64,000 nt of DNA from Chloroflexota bacterium. Lineage in GTDB: Bacteria; Chloroflexota; Dehalococcoidia; Lucifugimonadales; SAR202-VII-2. Positions 15,630 through 24,163 of this stretch are shown here, one piece after another. Location of the stretch: assembly GCA_003228115.1 (NCBI GenBank), contig QEVV01000003.1, positions 1-64,000 on the forward strand, in the 5' to 3' direction. Every line of letters begins with the position of its first letter. The first letter of the stretch is position 1. Made by a program: the position numbers and the translations under genes. The notes beneath the pieces were generated by a model. It made no database searches, had not been told where the DNA came from, and saw only the letters and a program-made list of their open reading frames with translations.

Positions 15630-16025
15630 ATGGTCCTAGAATCTACACAGGTCTTCCAACGCAACACGGCTGCCCGCGGCAAGGTGCTCCAGGCTATTGA
15701 ACGCCAGACGGGGCACTTCACTGCTGAGGACCTGAGTCAGCAACTTCCGGGCGTGGGTAGAGCTACCGTCTATCGCACCCTTGGGGTGCTCACTCGGTCT
15801 GGCTACCTATGCAAGGTATTGCTGGGTGGCAACACCTTGCACTATCAGGTGAGCCCGGAAGAACACCACCACCATCTCGTCTGCATCGAGTGCGATCGCA
15901 TTGTGGATGTGGAGTCGTGCGAGGTGGCGGATTACGCCAGAGAGACAGCCCTAGCGCAAGGGTTCCAGCTTCAACGACACCGTCTAGAGGTTTACGGACG
16001 GTGTCCTTCCTGCCAGATAGGCTGA
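15630..16025 (+). CDS. Fur-family transcriptional regulator, probably Zur
   Basis: The 131-residue protein has the Fur winged-helix (FTAEDLSQQLPGVGRATVYRTLGVL) and a metal-binding dimerisation domain with HHHHLVCIECDRIVDVE and a final CPSC pair. The two CxxC motifs bind structural zinc. Because znuA, znuC and znuB follow immediately, zinc is the likely signal, so this is best read as Zur rather than Fur. It would repress the transporter when zinc is plentiful. Operator-like palindromes lie before this gene and before znuA. Confidence 0.88.
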   Translation: MVLESTQVFQRNTAARGKVLQAIERQTGHFTAEDLSQQLPGVGRATVYRTLGVLTRSGYLCKVLLGGNTLHYQVSPEEHHHHLVCIECDRIVDVESCEVADYARETALAQGFQLQRHRLEVYGRCPSCQIG

Positions 16026-16073
16026 TCCCGTGAACGTTCAGACGACAAAGCAGACAATAATTCCGTGCTACAT

Positions 16074-16094
16074 TAATGAGACTGAGTCTCATTA
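16074..16094 (+). promoter_or_regulatory. Zur-box-like palindrome before znuA
   Basis: TAATGAGAC-TGA-GTCTCATTA is a perfect 9-3-9 palindrome located 22 nt before the znuA start. Its AT-rich flanks and TGAGACTGAGTCTCA centre fit a Fur/Zur dimer site. Binding would block transcription of znuACB. Confidence 0.75.
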
Positions 16095-16115
16095 CGGCGC
16101 AGCCAGGTACTCTTG

Positions 16116-17036
16116 ATGCATCGATGGATAGTAGGCGGCCTAATGGGAATAGCCATGCTAGGAATTGCTTGCGGCTCCGGCGAAGGCGGCACACAAGAGC
16201 CAGATGGGCTTCCACAACCGAGGCTAAGCGTCGTGACTACTGTGTATCCCTTGTTCCATTTTGCAGACAGGATCGCTGGTGATCTTGCCGACGTCCGGCT
16301 CCTAGTGCCACCCGGCGCCGAGCCGCATGACTGGGAGCCGACGGCTCGCACGATGAAGGAAGTCCAGAGCGCAGATGTAATCGTCTTCAATGGCGCCGGT
16401 TTCGAGCCTTGGGTTGACCGCCTGTTCGAAGGCGTTGAAGGAACCGAAGTGAAGCTCGTGGAGGCAACAAAGGATGTAGAACTCCTCCGGGGCGGAGACG
16501 GCAGCGCCATCGACCCCCACATCTGGCTTGATCCCGTACGGGCTCAAGAGCAGGTTCGGACGATTCTTGAAGGCTTCATCGACGCAGTTCCGCAGGACGT
16601 TGAAGCACTCCGCACCAATGCCGGGGTCCTGGATGTTGAACTTGCAGACCTGCACCAGGAATTCGTCGAAGGCCTGAGCGAATGTGCCCTCGACACCTTC
16701 TTCGTCAATCACGCCGCCTTCGGCTATCTAACGGACCGGTACGGGCTTCGACAGCTCGCCATCTCCGGCCTCTCGCCGGAAGTGGAGCCGAGCCCTGCTC
16801 GAATGGCCGAGCTGATTTCGACTGCTCGGGACTATCGGATCGAGCACGTCCTGTTCGAGAGGCTCATCAGCCCCCGGGTAGCTGAGGCCGTCGCTCGAGA
16901 GCTAGGAGCGCAAACGCTGGTACTAGACCCGCTTGAGGGACTCACCGACGATCAACAAGAAGCTGGAGAGGATTACTTCAGCGTCATGCGGCAGAACCTG
17001 AACACCCTCCAAACGGCCCTGCAATGCAACCCTTAA
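16116..17036 (+). CDS. znuA: Zinc ABC transporter substrate-binding lipoprotein ZnuA
   Basis: The 306-residue protein has a lipoprotein signal ending LGIACGSG and the cluster A-I metal-binding fold. Metal ligands are visible as His in EPHDWEPT, His in DPHIWLDP, His in VNHAAFGYL, and an acidic residue in LDPLEGL. The His-rich loop of classical ZnuA is absent, so manganese cannot be excluded, but the Zur-like regulator favours zinc. TTG at 16113 is an alternative start. The gene overlaps znuC by 13 nt. Confidence 0.88.
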   Translation: MHRWIVGGLMGIAMLGIACGSGEGGTQEPDGLPQPRLSVVTTVYPLFHFADRIAGDLADVRLLVPPGAEPHDWEPTARTMKEVQSADVIVFNGAGFEPWVDRLFEGVEGTEVKLVEATKDVELLRGGDGSAIDPHIWLDPVRAQEQVRTILEGFIDAVPQDVEALRTNAGVLDVELADLHQEFVEGLSECALDTFFVNHAAFGYLTDRYGLRQLAISGLSPEVEPSPARMAELISTARDYRIEHVLFERLISPRVAEAVARELGAQTLVLDPLEGLTDDQQEAGEDYFSVMRQNLNTLQTALQCNP

Positions 17037-17815
17037 TTACTCCAGTAATTACTCCAAGCGACAGCATCGTCGAGCTCAAAGGGGTCGACCTGACGCGGGA
17101 AGGAAACCGTGTCTTGGAAAAGGTGTCCTTCCGGGTCCATCGTGGCGACTGGGTTGGCATCATTGGCCCCAACGGGGCCGGCAAAACAACATTGCTTCGC
17201 GTGATCCTGGGGATGATCCGCCCCGAGGGTGGCAGCGTCAGCCTCTTTGACACGCCAATCCGGGAGTTTCGCCGCTGGCATCAAGTCGCCTACCTGCCAC
17301 AAAAGGTCACCAACTTTGATCCTAAGTTCCCGGTCACCGTCGAAGAGGTGGTCGCTATGGGCCGGGTACCACGGCTGTCTCTTTGGAAGCGCATGAGCAG
17401 GGCGGATTGGGACGCCGTAGAGCGGGCGCTGGACTTCACGAGCGTGGCGGACCTTCGGCGACGTCAAATGGGAACGCTTTCCGGTGGCCAGCAACAACGC
17501 GTTTTCATTGCCAGGGCGCTGGCCGCCGAGCCTGAGTTGCTCATGCTAGACGAGCCAACAGCGAGTGTGGACACGGGTGCGACGCTGGAGTTCTACGGCC
17601 TATTGCGTCGTCTAAACCAAGAGATGGGTATAACCATCCTGCATGTTTCACATGACGTCAGTGCGGTCATGGACTACTGCAACGCCCTCTGTTGCCTGAA
17701 CCGGGTGTGCTACTACGGGAGAGACCCGAAAGCGATGCTCGAAAGTGGGGAGTTCGCTCAAGTGCTCAGCGAGGTCTACGGGGAGCACGCCCGATTCGTG
17801 GTGCACCGTCATTAA
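17024..17815 (+). CDS. znuC: Zinc ABC transporter ATP-binding protein ZnuC
   Basis: The 263-residue ATPase has Walker A GPNGAGKT, Q-loop LPQKV, signature LSGGQQQR, Walker B LLMLDEP and the H-loop HVSHD. It belongs to the metal-type ABC family and pairs with ZnuB to drive uptake. Its start lies inside the end of znuA, so the two are translationally coupled. A repeat element separates it from znuB. Confidence 0.92.
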   Translation: MQPLITPVITPSDSIVELKGVDLTREGNRVLEKVSFRVHRGDWVGIIGPNGAGKTTLLRVILGMIRPEGGSVSLFDTPIREFRRWHQVAYLPQKVTNFDPKFPVTVEEVVAMGRVPRLSLWKRMSRADWDAVERALDFTSVADLRRRQMGTLSGGQQQRVFIARALAAEPELLMLDEPTASVDTGATLEFYGLLRRLNQEMGITILHVSHDVSAVMDYCNALCCLNRVCYYGRDPKAMLESGEFAQVLSEVYGEHARFVVHRH

Positions 17816-17827
17816 GAAAGAAGAACC

Positions 17828-17901
17828 TCACCGCGGAGCCCACGGAGATCGCGGAGGGCATAGAGAAATGAATATCCTACTCTCCGCGTTCTCCGCGGTG
17901 A
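17828..17901. repeat. 74-bp palindromic repeat element inside the znu operon
   Basis: TCACCGCGGAG (17828-17838) and CTCCGCGGTGA (17891-17901) are perfect 11-bp terminal inverted repeats. Inner CGCGGAG and CTCCGCG copies extend the pairing. The sequence belongs to the CACCGCGGAG...CTCCGCGGTG type seen dispersed in many environmental genomes. It fills most of the 118-nt gap between znuC and znuB and could affect message stability. Confidence 0.8.
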
Positions 17902-17933
17902 ATCTTTCCACAAGAGGCTCGTGAGGAAACGCA

Positions 17934-18746
17934 TTGCTTGAGCTACTGGGCTATGACTTCATGCAAAGGGCCATATTGGCAGGCGTAGCCGTGGCATCAG
18001 TTAGCGCCTTGATCGGTACGTTCCTCGTGCTGCGGCGCATATCTATGATTGGCGAAGGCCTGGCTCATACCGCACTGGGGGGTGTCGCTCTAGGGTTGTT
18101 CTTTGGAGTCTATCCTCTAGCCGTCGCCGTTCCCTTCACCGTAGCAGGCGCACTGGCCATGTACTTCCTGGGCAGCCGGGGCCGCCTCTATGGCGACACT
18201 GCGCTGGCCATTCTCTTCGCAGGGGGCCTCTCCCTCGGCGTCATCCTTCTCAGTCTGTCGGATGGCTTCAACACCGACCTATTCAGCTACCTCTTCGGGA
18301 GCATCCTGGCCGTCAATCCCCGCGACCTATACATCATGTTAGCGCTTGGTGGAGTCGTATCAGTCGTGGTGTTGGTGCTCTACCGCCCGCTGCTCTACAT
18401 CACTTTCGATGAGGAGTCGGCCAGGGCTTCCGGCATTCCGGTTGAGGCGCTCAATATCCTTCTGACGGCCCTCACCGCGCTGACGGTAGTGGTGGCCGTG
18501 CAACTGGTGGGGATATTGATGGTATCAGCGCTACTTGTTGTCCCGGTGGCCACAAGTCTTCAGGTGGCCCGCAGCTTCAGACAGACGCTTGGTCTAGCAG
18601 TCGTGACCGGGATCGTCTGTGTTCTCGGTGGCCTCATGGCCGCCTACTACCTTGACCTGGCTGCTGGCGGGTCCATTGTCATGGGCTCTGTGATCCTTTT
18701 CCTTTTGGTTACAGCGGGGCGCTACGCCGTAACCAAGATTCGCTAG
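17934..18746 (+). CDS. znuB: Zinc ABC transporter permease ZnuB
   Basis: The 270-residue integral membrane protein has about eight transmembrane segments and the ABC-3 family signature around MIGEGLAHTALGGVALG, which contacts ZnuC. A TTG start with GAGGAAA upstream is the best choice; no ATG fits the N-terminus. It completes the regulator-znuA-znuC-znuB module. Confidence 0.9.
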   Translation: MLELLGYDFMQRAILAGVAVASVSALIGTFLVLRRISMIGEGLAHTALGGVALGLFFGVYPLAVAVPFTVAGALAMYFLGSRGRLYGDTALAILFAGGLSLGVILLSLSDGFNTDLFSYLFGSILAVNPRDLYIMLALGGVVSVVVLVLYRPLLYITFDEESARASGIPVEALNILLTALTALTVVVAVQLVGILMVSALLVVPVATSLQVARSFRQTLGLAVVTGIVCVLGGLMAAYYLDLAAGGSIVMGSVILFLLVTAGRYAVTKIR

Positions 18747-18794
18747 AAAAGAGCCTTTGTTTGGCACGTCCCTGACAACGGAGCATAGCGCTAC

Positions 18795-20399
18795 CTAGTT
18801 GTGCCGACGCATGGGGAGCTCCTTGAGGAAGAAGCTGGCAATGAAGACAATGCCGATCGCGATGGCTGCGCCCAGATAGGCCGCCTGCGATCCGTTTGCC
18901 AGGGCCGTCCGCATGGTCTCCAAGACGGTTTCAACCACCCCCGCCCCACCAACCTGCTCGAGCGCTCCACTGATCCCGGCCAGCGTATTTTGATCGATTA
19001 AAGCCTGTGGGTCTGAGGGCAGAATGACTCCTGCCCGCTGCATGGCCTCTGCGGCCTCGCTTGGCAAGTCCGCCTTGAAGGACACCGTAAACCTGGAAAT
19101 GAGTAAGGTGCCCATGAGGGCCACCCCAATCGTGTTGCCGGTGGCACGGAGAAAAGCCGCTCCTGAGGTGACGACCCCAAGCATTTGCTGGGGAAAGGCG
19201 TTGTGCATGATGGCCATGAAAAGGGGGAATCCCATGCCCAGCCCAGCGCCAAGCACTGTGGTGTAAATGCCCGTCGTCCAGCCGCCAACGCCGACGGTCA
19301 TGCGAGACAGCAGGGCCAGCCCCAGCGTGCTAAGCCCCAAACATACGATGGCAAGCAGCTTGTACCGTCCCCACATGACAAGGAGCTGTCCAGCGGTCAA
19401 AGCACCAACGAAGGTAGCTACCATCATTGGAATCAAGACCAGGCCAGAACTGGTAGCGCTCTGGCCGAGGACGCCCTGCATGAAAAGCGGCAAATAGGCT
19501 ACCGCTCCCATGTAGCCCACCCCAAGCATGAAGAAGGCGGAGCCGCATATGACGAAAATGCTGTTGCGAAAGAGAGACAGCGGAAGGATGGGCTCCGGAA
19601 CCCTGGACTCCACCCAAACAAACAAGGCCAACATTACCCCGGAAAAGGCCATAAGCCCCACCACTTGGAGCGAGCCCCAGGGATACTCCACGCCTGCCAA
19701 GGAAAATCCGATGAGAAGCGGGACGACGGCGAGAAGCAGGACTGCTGCGCCGAGGTAGTCGATCGTGTGCTTGCGGTCAGGGTTGGCGAAGGATGGCATC
19801 ACGACCCAGGTAACCGCGAGTGCCACAATGCCTATCGGAATGTTGATATAGAAGACCCAGCGCCAGGACAGGTTGTCCGTCAGCACCCCGCCAATGAGCG
19901 GCCCTATGGTGTTGGCGATCATAAATGCACCCTGGTTCAGGGATCTCCACCTTGCGAGCTCGCGGGGTGGAAACAATTCACCAACGATGGCCATTGAGTT
20001 GGCCACCAAAGCGCCGGACCCCAGCCCCTGAACGGCGCGCCACAAAGCCATCTGCCAAATGTTCTGCGAGGTACCGGCCAGGGCCGATCCTACTAGCAAT
20101 ATTGCCATGCCCGCCATGAAGAAACGCTTGCGGCCATAGGTATCAGAAAGCTTCCCGAAGATGGGAAGGCCCGCCGCCGACGCGACCATAAAACTAGTGA
20201 ATATCCAGGAAAGGTGGTCCATCCCATCGAGGTCAGCAGCGATCTGGGGGAGCGCTGTACTCACCGAAGTGGAGTTCATGGCTGCCGCCATCATGCTCAG
20301 CAGAACCGCACTGTATATGACAGCCCTTCCGCGCCCTTCCGGCCTAACTTGTGGCGCCTGGTGGGTAATATCTGTGTTTTCGCCGGTCTGATCCGCCAA
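18795..20399 (-). CDS. MFS drug exporter, DHA2 (EmrB/QacA) family
   Basis: The 534-residue protein has about 14 transmembrane segments, the DHA2 hallmark. Family motifs include LPQIAADL near the start, GKLSDTYGRKR (motif A), and SWRWVFYINIPIG. It exports hydrophobic or cationic compounds using the proton gradient. The start is TTG. It converges on znuB and is divergent from rpmH. The substrate cannot be inferred. Confidence 0.9.
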   Translation of the reverse strand: MADQTGENTDITHQAPQVRPEGRGRAVIYSAVLLSMMAAAMNSTSVSTALPQIAADLDGMDHLSWIFTSFMVASAAGLPIFGKLSDTYGRKRFFMAGMAILLVGSALAGTSQNIWQMALWRAVQGLGSGALVANSMAIVGELFPPRELARWRSLNQGAFMIANTIGPLIGGVLTDNLSWRWVFYINIPIGIVALAVTWVVMPSFANPDRKHTIDYLGAAVLLLAVVPLLIGFSLAGVEYPWGSLQVVGLMAFSGVMLALFVWVESRVPEPILPLSLFRNSIFVICGSAFFMLGVGYMGAVAYLPLFMQGVLGQSATSSGLVLIPMMVATFVGALTAGQLLVMWGRYKLLAIVCLGLSTLGLALLSRMTVGVGGWTTGIYTTVLGAGLGMGFPLFMAIMHNAFPQQMLGVVTSGAAFLRATGNTIGVALMGTLLISRFTVSFKADLPSEAAEAMQRAGVILPSDPQALIDQNTLAGISGALEQVGGAGVVETVLETMRTALANGSQAAYLGAAIAIGIVFIASFFLKELPMRRHN

Positions 20400-20492
20400 T
20401 TATCCCGCCCTTCAAAATGCCTCCCTAGGGTACAACATGCCACGGAGGCACGACTCTCTCCCCGCAGCGGCATACATTTAGCCTGGCCAAAA

Positions 20493-20522
20493 TTGACACC
20501 CCTTCTCGGGGTCGCCTATAAT
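20493..20522 (+). promoter_or_regulatory. Consensus sigma-70 promoter of the rpmH operon
   Basis: Perfect TTGACA (20493-20498) and perfect TATAAT (20517-20522) are separated by 18 nt, with a small ACCCC/GGGGT hairpin in the spacer. The rpmH ATG lies only 10 nt after the -10 box. The transcript would therefore have a leader of just a few bases. Confidence 0.88.
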
Positions 20523-20532
20523 CTGGAAGGTT

Positions 20533-20670
20533 ATGAGTAAAAGAACGTATCAACCAAAGAAGCGCCGAAGGTTCCGTGTCCACGGCTTTCGACACCGTAT
20601 GTTGACGCCAGGTGGGCGGGCAGTGATTGCCCGGCGCCGCGCAAAGGGAAGGGCTGCGCTTACCGTCTAG
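20533..20670 (+). CDS. rpmH: 50S ribosomal protein L34
   Basis: The 45-residue basic protein reads [19 protein letters not shown] and ends [13 protein letters not shown]. It is the standard L34 of the large ribosomal subunit. It is too short for the ORF track. It begins the conserved rpmH-rnpA-yidD-yidC-jag cluster. The strong promoter is so close that translation may be leaderless. dnaA, often the divergent neighbour, is not here. Confidence 0.96.
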   Translation: MSKRTYQPKKRRRFRVHGFRHRMLTPGGRAVIARRRAKGRAALTV

Positions 20671-20680
20671 CGGCCGTCTC

Positions 20681-21037
20681 ATGGCTTTGGCCTCCCGTCT
20701 AACAAAACGAAGCCAATTCCTAGAGACTCGCCGGAAAGGCAGGTCGCGAGCCAACCCGCTTGTTGTCCTTCAAACGGTTCCCAACGGGCTTGAGCAAAGC
20801 CGCGTGGGATTTACAGTCGGGAAGTGGCTGGGAAACGCTGTTCATCGCAACAGAATCAAACGAAGGCTGAAGGAGATCGTGAGAATCTCCAGAGTCGAGG
20901 CAGGATGGGATCTCGTAATTATCGCCAGAAGGGATGCCTCGGCCGCCAGCTTCGAAGAGCTTCGCGAAGCAGTAGTCCAAGTTCTTGACAGGGCTAGACT
21001 ACTGGAACCGGCAGAACGTGTTGGGGAGGCTCCATAG
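20681..21037 (+). CDS. rnpA: Ribonuclease P protein component
   Basis: With the ATG at 20681 the protein is 118 residues; the longer track start would overlap rpmH. RLTKRSQFLETRRKG is the usual N-terminal helix, and GNAVHRNRIKRRLKE is the RNR motif that contacts RNase P RNA. It assists 5' maturation of tRNAs. The 10-nt gap from rpmH and the one-base overlap with yidD show one operon. Confidence 0.94.
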   Translation: MALASRLTKRSQFLETRRKGRSRANPLVVLQTVPNGLEQSRVGFTVGKWLGNAVHRNRIKRRLKEIVRISRVEAGWDLVIIARRDASAASFEELREAVVQVLDRARLLEPAERVGEAP

Positions 21038-21246
21038 TGCGCTTCCTATTGCTGCGGGCCATCCGAGTCTACCAACTGGCAGTCTCGCCTTTCTTACTTG
21101 GCCGCTGCCGCTTCGAGCCTACGTGCTCTCACTACGCTCTCGAAGCAGTTGAACGCAAAGGGGCAGTTCGGGGCTCCTTGCTGGCACTGAGTCGCCTGTC
21201 CCGCTGTCGGCCGTTGGGTGGCCGCGGTTTTGACCCGGTGCCGTGA
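21037..21246 (+). CDS. yidD: Membrane protein insertion efficiency factor YidD
   Basis: The 69-residue protein has the YidD core CRFEPTCSHYALEAV and ends CRPLGGRGFDPVP. It helps YidC-dependent insertion at the inner membrane. The GTG start shares a base with the rnpA stop (TAGTG), indicating translational coupling. Confidence 0.93.
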   Translation: MRFLLLRAIRVYQLAVSPFLLGRCRFEPTCSHYALEAVERKGAVRGSLLALSRLSRCRPLGGRGFDPVP

Positions 21247-21342
21247 GGCCTGGGTTCACGGAAATGAAAAGGCCAATTGGCCGGCAGGGCTTCTGAACTC
21301 TGCTCAATGCAATAAGTCGTAAGGGTCATCAAGGAATATCGA

Positions 21343-22458
21343 TTGGAAGCTAGGAGCCCTCGGAAAAGAGTTCGTTCCCTTCCCTCTGTCCGTTTTCTGT
21401 TACCTCTTCTCCTCCTGCTGACGGTTGTGCTTAGTGCCTGCGTCGGCGGCCGGTTCGAAGCCAAGGGTTGGTCAGGCATTGCCCTCTCCGGCGATGACCT
21501 CGTAATCGGAGCCACTGACGGGTCCCTGCTTTCCCTCCGCGAGAACGGAGTTCGCCGCTGGAAGTTCCCCCAGGGAGAATCAGAGGAAGTAGCGGCCATT
21601 TACGCCAAACCCGCCATCAGTGATGGAAAGGCCTATGTCGGAGAGTACAACGGCTTCCTTTACGCCATTGACCTGGAGAGCGGCAACCTCCTCTGGAAGG
21701 CCGACGCCGGCGAAGCAGTCGTCGGGGGAGCGGTGGTGGCCAACGGCAAAGTTGTTGTCGGCACATCAGAGGGAAAACTCCTCGCCTATAACGCCAACCA
21801 AGGAGGGACTCCTCTCTGGGAGTTCCCGGCTGATGGAGAGGTCGGCAAGATTTGGTCGTCCCCTGTGATTCATGACGGCGTCATCTACTTCGGTGCGCTT
21901 GATCACAAGATGTATGCCGTTTCGCTGGAAACCGGTCTGGCCGTATGGAATCAACCCTTCGAAGCTGAAGGCGCGATAACAACAACGCCCCTAATAGCGG
22001 ATGGCAAGGTTTTCATAGGTTCCTTCGATAAGTTCTTCTACGCCCTTGACGCGTCGACCGGTCAAATGGTCTCTCAGTTGGAAGGCGCTGGCTGGTTTTG
22101 GGGTGGAGCCATAACCGACGGCAAATTCATTTACGCAGGCAATTTAGATGGCTATCTCTATGCATGGGACGGGAGAAGCATCGAAGCGCAGCGCAGGTTC
22201 TTTGCGGAGGGAGCCATAGTGGCCCCCCCGATCCTCGTTGGCGACGACTGGATTGCGGTGGCATCAGACAACGAACGAGTGCATGTCCTCGACAGAGAGA
22301 CCTTTGCTGAAGTGTGGACATTTGTAGTTGGGTCGAGGATCCGAGCAGGCATGGCATCCAACGGGGACCTGCTCTACGTCAGTTCCATCAAGAATGTGCT
22401 TACCGCCCTTGATGTTGGGGAACGGCGGCAACTCTGGAGCGAGCCTCTAAGGGACTAG
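21343..22458 (+). CDS. PQQ-like beta-propeller lipoprotein (BamB-like fold)
   Basis: The 371-residue protein starts with TTG, has a lipoprotein signal (LLLLTVVLSAC), and then repeated propeller blades of the PQQ type (DGKAYVGEYNGFLYAIDLESGNLLWK, GVIYFGALDHKMYAVSLETG). BamB has this fold in outer-membrane assembly, but that complex is not expected in a Chloroflexota cell. Its place between yidD and yidC suggests a part in protein insertion or folding on the outer face of the membrane. This is inference only. Confidence 0.8.
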   Translation: MEARSPRKRVRSLPSVRFLLPLLLLLTVVLSACVGGRFEAKGWSGIALSGDDLVIGATDGSLLSLRENGVRRWKFPQGESEEVAAIYAKPAISDGKAYVGEYNGFLYAIDLESGNLLWKADAGEAVVGGAVVANGKVVVGTSEGKLLAYNANQGGTPLWEFPADGEVGKIWSSPVIHDGVIYFGALDHKMYAVSLETGLAVWNQPFEAEGAITTTPLIADGKVFIGSFDKFFYALDASTGQMVSQLEGAGWFWGGAITDGKFIYAGNLDGYLYAWDGRSIEAQRRFFAEGAIVAPPILVGDDWIAVASDNERVHVLDRETFAEVWTFVVGSRIRAGMASNGDLLYVSSIKNVLTALDVGERRQLWSEPLRD

Positions 22459-22475
22459 GGAGACTAGGAAAGATT

Positions 22476-23390
22476 GTGGAAGCTGTAACCGACATATTCT
22501 GGGTCTTCTGGAACCAGGGCATTATGCGCCCCATGGTCAACCTGTTGTTGATCCTATACACCTATCTGTTCCAAAACTTCGGCCTGGCCATCATCGCGTT
22601 CACGGTCATTGTTCACTTCCTTACCCTGCCGCTTACGCTCCGTCAGATACGCCAAACCAAGGCAATGAGCGAAATCCAGCCTCGCATTCAAGACCTGCGC
22701 AAGCGCTACGGCCAAGACCGCCAGCGCATGTCGCAGGAAACCATGCGGCTTTACAAGGAATTCGGGGTCAGCCCTGTGGGGTGCCTGGGTCCCTTGATCA
22801 TTCAGATGCCCATCCTCCTCGGCATGTACCAGGCCCTCATCCGGGTGCTGCCGACCTCCCCAGAGCGCCTGATGGAGCTGGGCAACATGCTCTATCCGGG
22901 CGTCAACGTCATACACGGCGTAGTGCCGGTCAACGGTAGATTCCTATGGATGGACCTATCAGTGCCCGACAGTATCGGCATCCTTGCAATCCTCGTGGCT
23001 GGGTCCATGTGGCTCATGCAGAAGATGAGCACCACGCCATCAACCGACCCCGCGCAAGCCAAACAACAGCGGATGATGCTGTGGATGATGCCAGCGTTCT
23101 TTGCTATTTTGGCCTTTACGCTGCCCAGCGGCCTTTCCTTTTACATCTTCGTTTCAAACCTGTTCCGTCTAGTAACCCAATATTTCGTAGGTGGCCTGGG
23201 GTCACTGCGGGCCAGCAGTCAACCAATCCCAGCTGGGGTCGCCTCAGCCTTGAGCACCCCTTCGGCCGCCAAGGAGCAAGATTCCGATGGAGACACGCGA
23301 CAGCTTGGAAGTGGTAGCGAAGAGCGTCGAGGAAGCCACCGAAATCGGCCTAAAGGAACTCGACGCCGAACGAAACGAGGTAGAGGTTGA
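22476..23390 (+). CDS. yidC: Membrane protein insertase YidC/OxaA
   Basis: The 304-residue protein is the short (Gram-positive-like) YidC: GTG start with AGGAAAG, a conserved LPLTLRQIRQTKAMSEIQP cytoplasmic loop, GPLIIQMPILLGMYQAL, and a transmembrane core ending near VTQYFVGGL. A basic tail (RRTKRGRG) follows and could bind ribosomes. The last 104 nt overlap jag in another frame. The protein inserts membrane proteins alone or with SecYEG. Confidence 0.92.
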   Translation: MEAVTDIFWVFWNQGIMRPMVNLLLILYTYLFQNFGLAIIAFTVIVHFLTLPLTLRQIRQTKAMSEIQPRIQDLRKRYGQDRQRMSQETMRLYKEFGVSPVGCLGPLIIQMPILLGMYQALIRVLPTSPERLMELGNMLYPGVNVIHGVVPVNGRFLWMDLSVPDSIGILAILVAGSMWLMQKMSTTPSTDPAQAKQQRMMLWMMPAFFAILAFTLPSGLSFYIFVSNLFRLVTQYFVGGLGSLRASSQPIPAGVASALSTPSAAKEQDSDGDTRQLGSGSEERRGSHRNRPKGTRRRTKRGRG

Positions 23391-23988
23391 GGTTCTTAGC
23401 CGTGGTCGCCCAGGCTTCCTTGGCTTCGGTTCTGATCCTGCCCGCGTTCGAGTAAGCCGTCTTGGAAGCTCCGTCGCTGCTGCTCGAGCAACAATGCGCG
23501 AAGACGAAGAAGGCAGTGACGCCGTCGACGACGCTGAAGTTACCTCCGTTGGACAATCCATCGTCAATGAACTGCTGAAGCACATGAAGGTGACCGCCCA
23601 GGTCTATCTGCAAGACGCTCCTGAGGGTCCTGTCCTTGAGATTGAGGGAGAGGACTCGGGATTGCTCATCGGCAGGCGGGGAGAAACCCTTCAGTCCTTG
23701 GAATACCTGGTCAACTTCCTCCTCAGCCGCCGCCTCGAACGGCGAGCCAGGATTCAAATCGATGTTGAGGGGTACAAAGAGAGACGGTATCGCTCCCTCC
23801 GTCAAATCGCTCAGCGAACAGCTGAGCGCGTGAGCCGCAGTGGCCGACCCCAAGGGTTGAACCCGATGACGCCCGCAGAACGGCGCGTGGTGCACATGGC
23901 GCTTGCCAACAACGCCCGCGTTACGACCGAGAGCGTGGGAGAGGGCCCTGACCGCAAAGTGATCGTCAACCCTAGGGGCCGGGACTAA
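23287..23988 (+). CDS. jag: Jag/KhpB RNA-binding protein
   Basis: The 233-residue protein has the Jag-N domain (SVEEATEIGLKEL...GFLGFGSDPARV) at 5-55, a KH domain with LLIGRRGETLQSLEYLVN at ~125-150, and an R3H domain (MTPAERRVVHMALAN) near the end. It binds RNA and in Firmicutes acts in cell-wall and division control. The Jag-N domain begins at once after the ATG, so the 104-nt overlap with yidC is real. Confidence 0.93.
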   Translation: METRDSLEVVAKSVEEATEIGLKELDAERNEVEVEVLSRGRPGFLGFGSDPARVRVSRLGSSVAAARATMREDEEGSDAVDDAEVTSVGQSIVNELLKHMKVTAQVYLQDAPEGPVLEIEGEDSGLLIGRRGETLQSLEYLVNFLLSRRLERRARIQIDVEGYKERRYRSLRQIAQRTAERVSRSGRPQGLNPMTPAERRVVHMALANNARVTTESVGEGPDRKVIVNPRGRD

Positions 23989-24015
23989 ACAGCCCCGCTT
24001 GCTGAGGAAACGAAG

Positions 24016-24056
24016 AGAGGGCAGCCCTGGAAGCAGTGGCTGCCCTCTTCTTTTTG
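24016..24056 (+). terminator. Strong rho-independent terminator of the rpmH-jag operon
   Basis: AGAGGGCAGCC and GGCTGCCCTCT form an 11-bp stem round an 11-nt loop and are followed by TCTTTTT. It lies 27 nt after the jag stop. Confidence 0.93.
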
Positions 24057-24163
24057 CAGGATGGTAAATGAAATAACGCCGCAGCCCAGCGTAGAGGCCC
24101 CTTCCGAGCCACCTGGCTGAAGGAACCGCAATCACGCGTTGTCCTGCGCTACTAGGCCGCTGG

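Noticed and set aside
19185-19997. 270-codon plus-strand ORF
   Set aside because: Antisense to the DHA2 transporter; no hydrophobic or family pattern.
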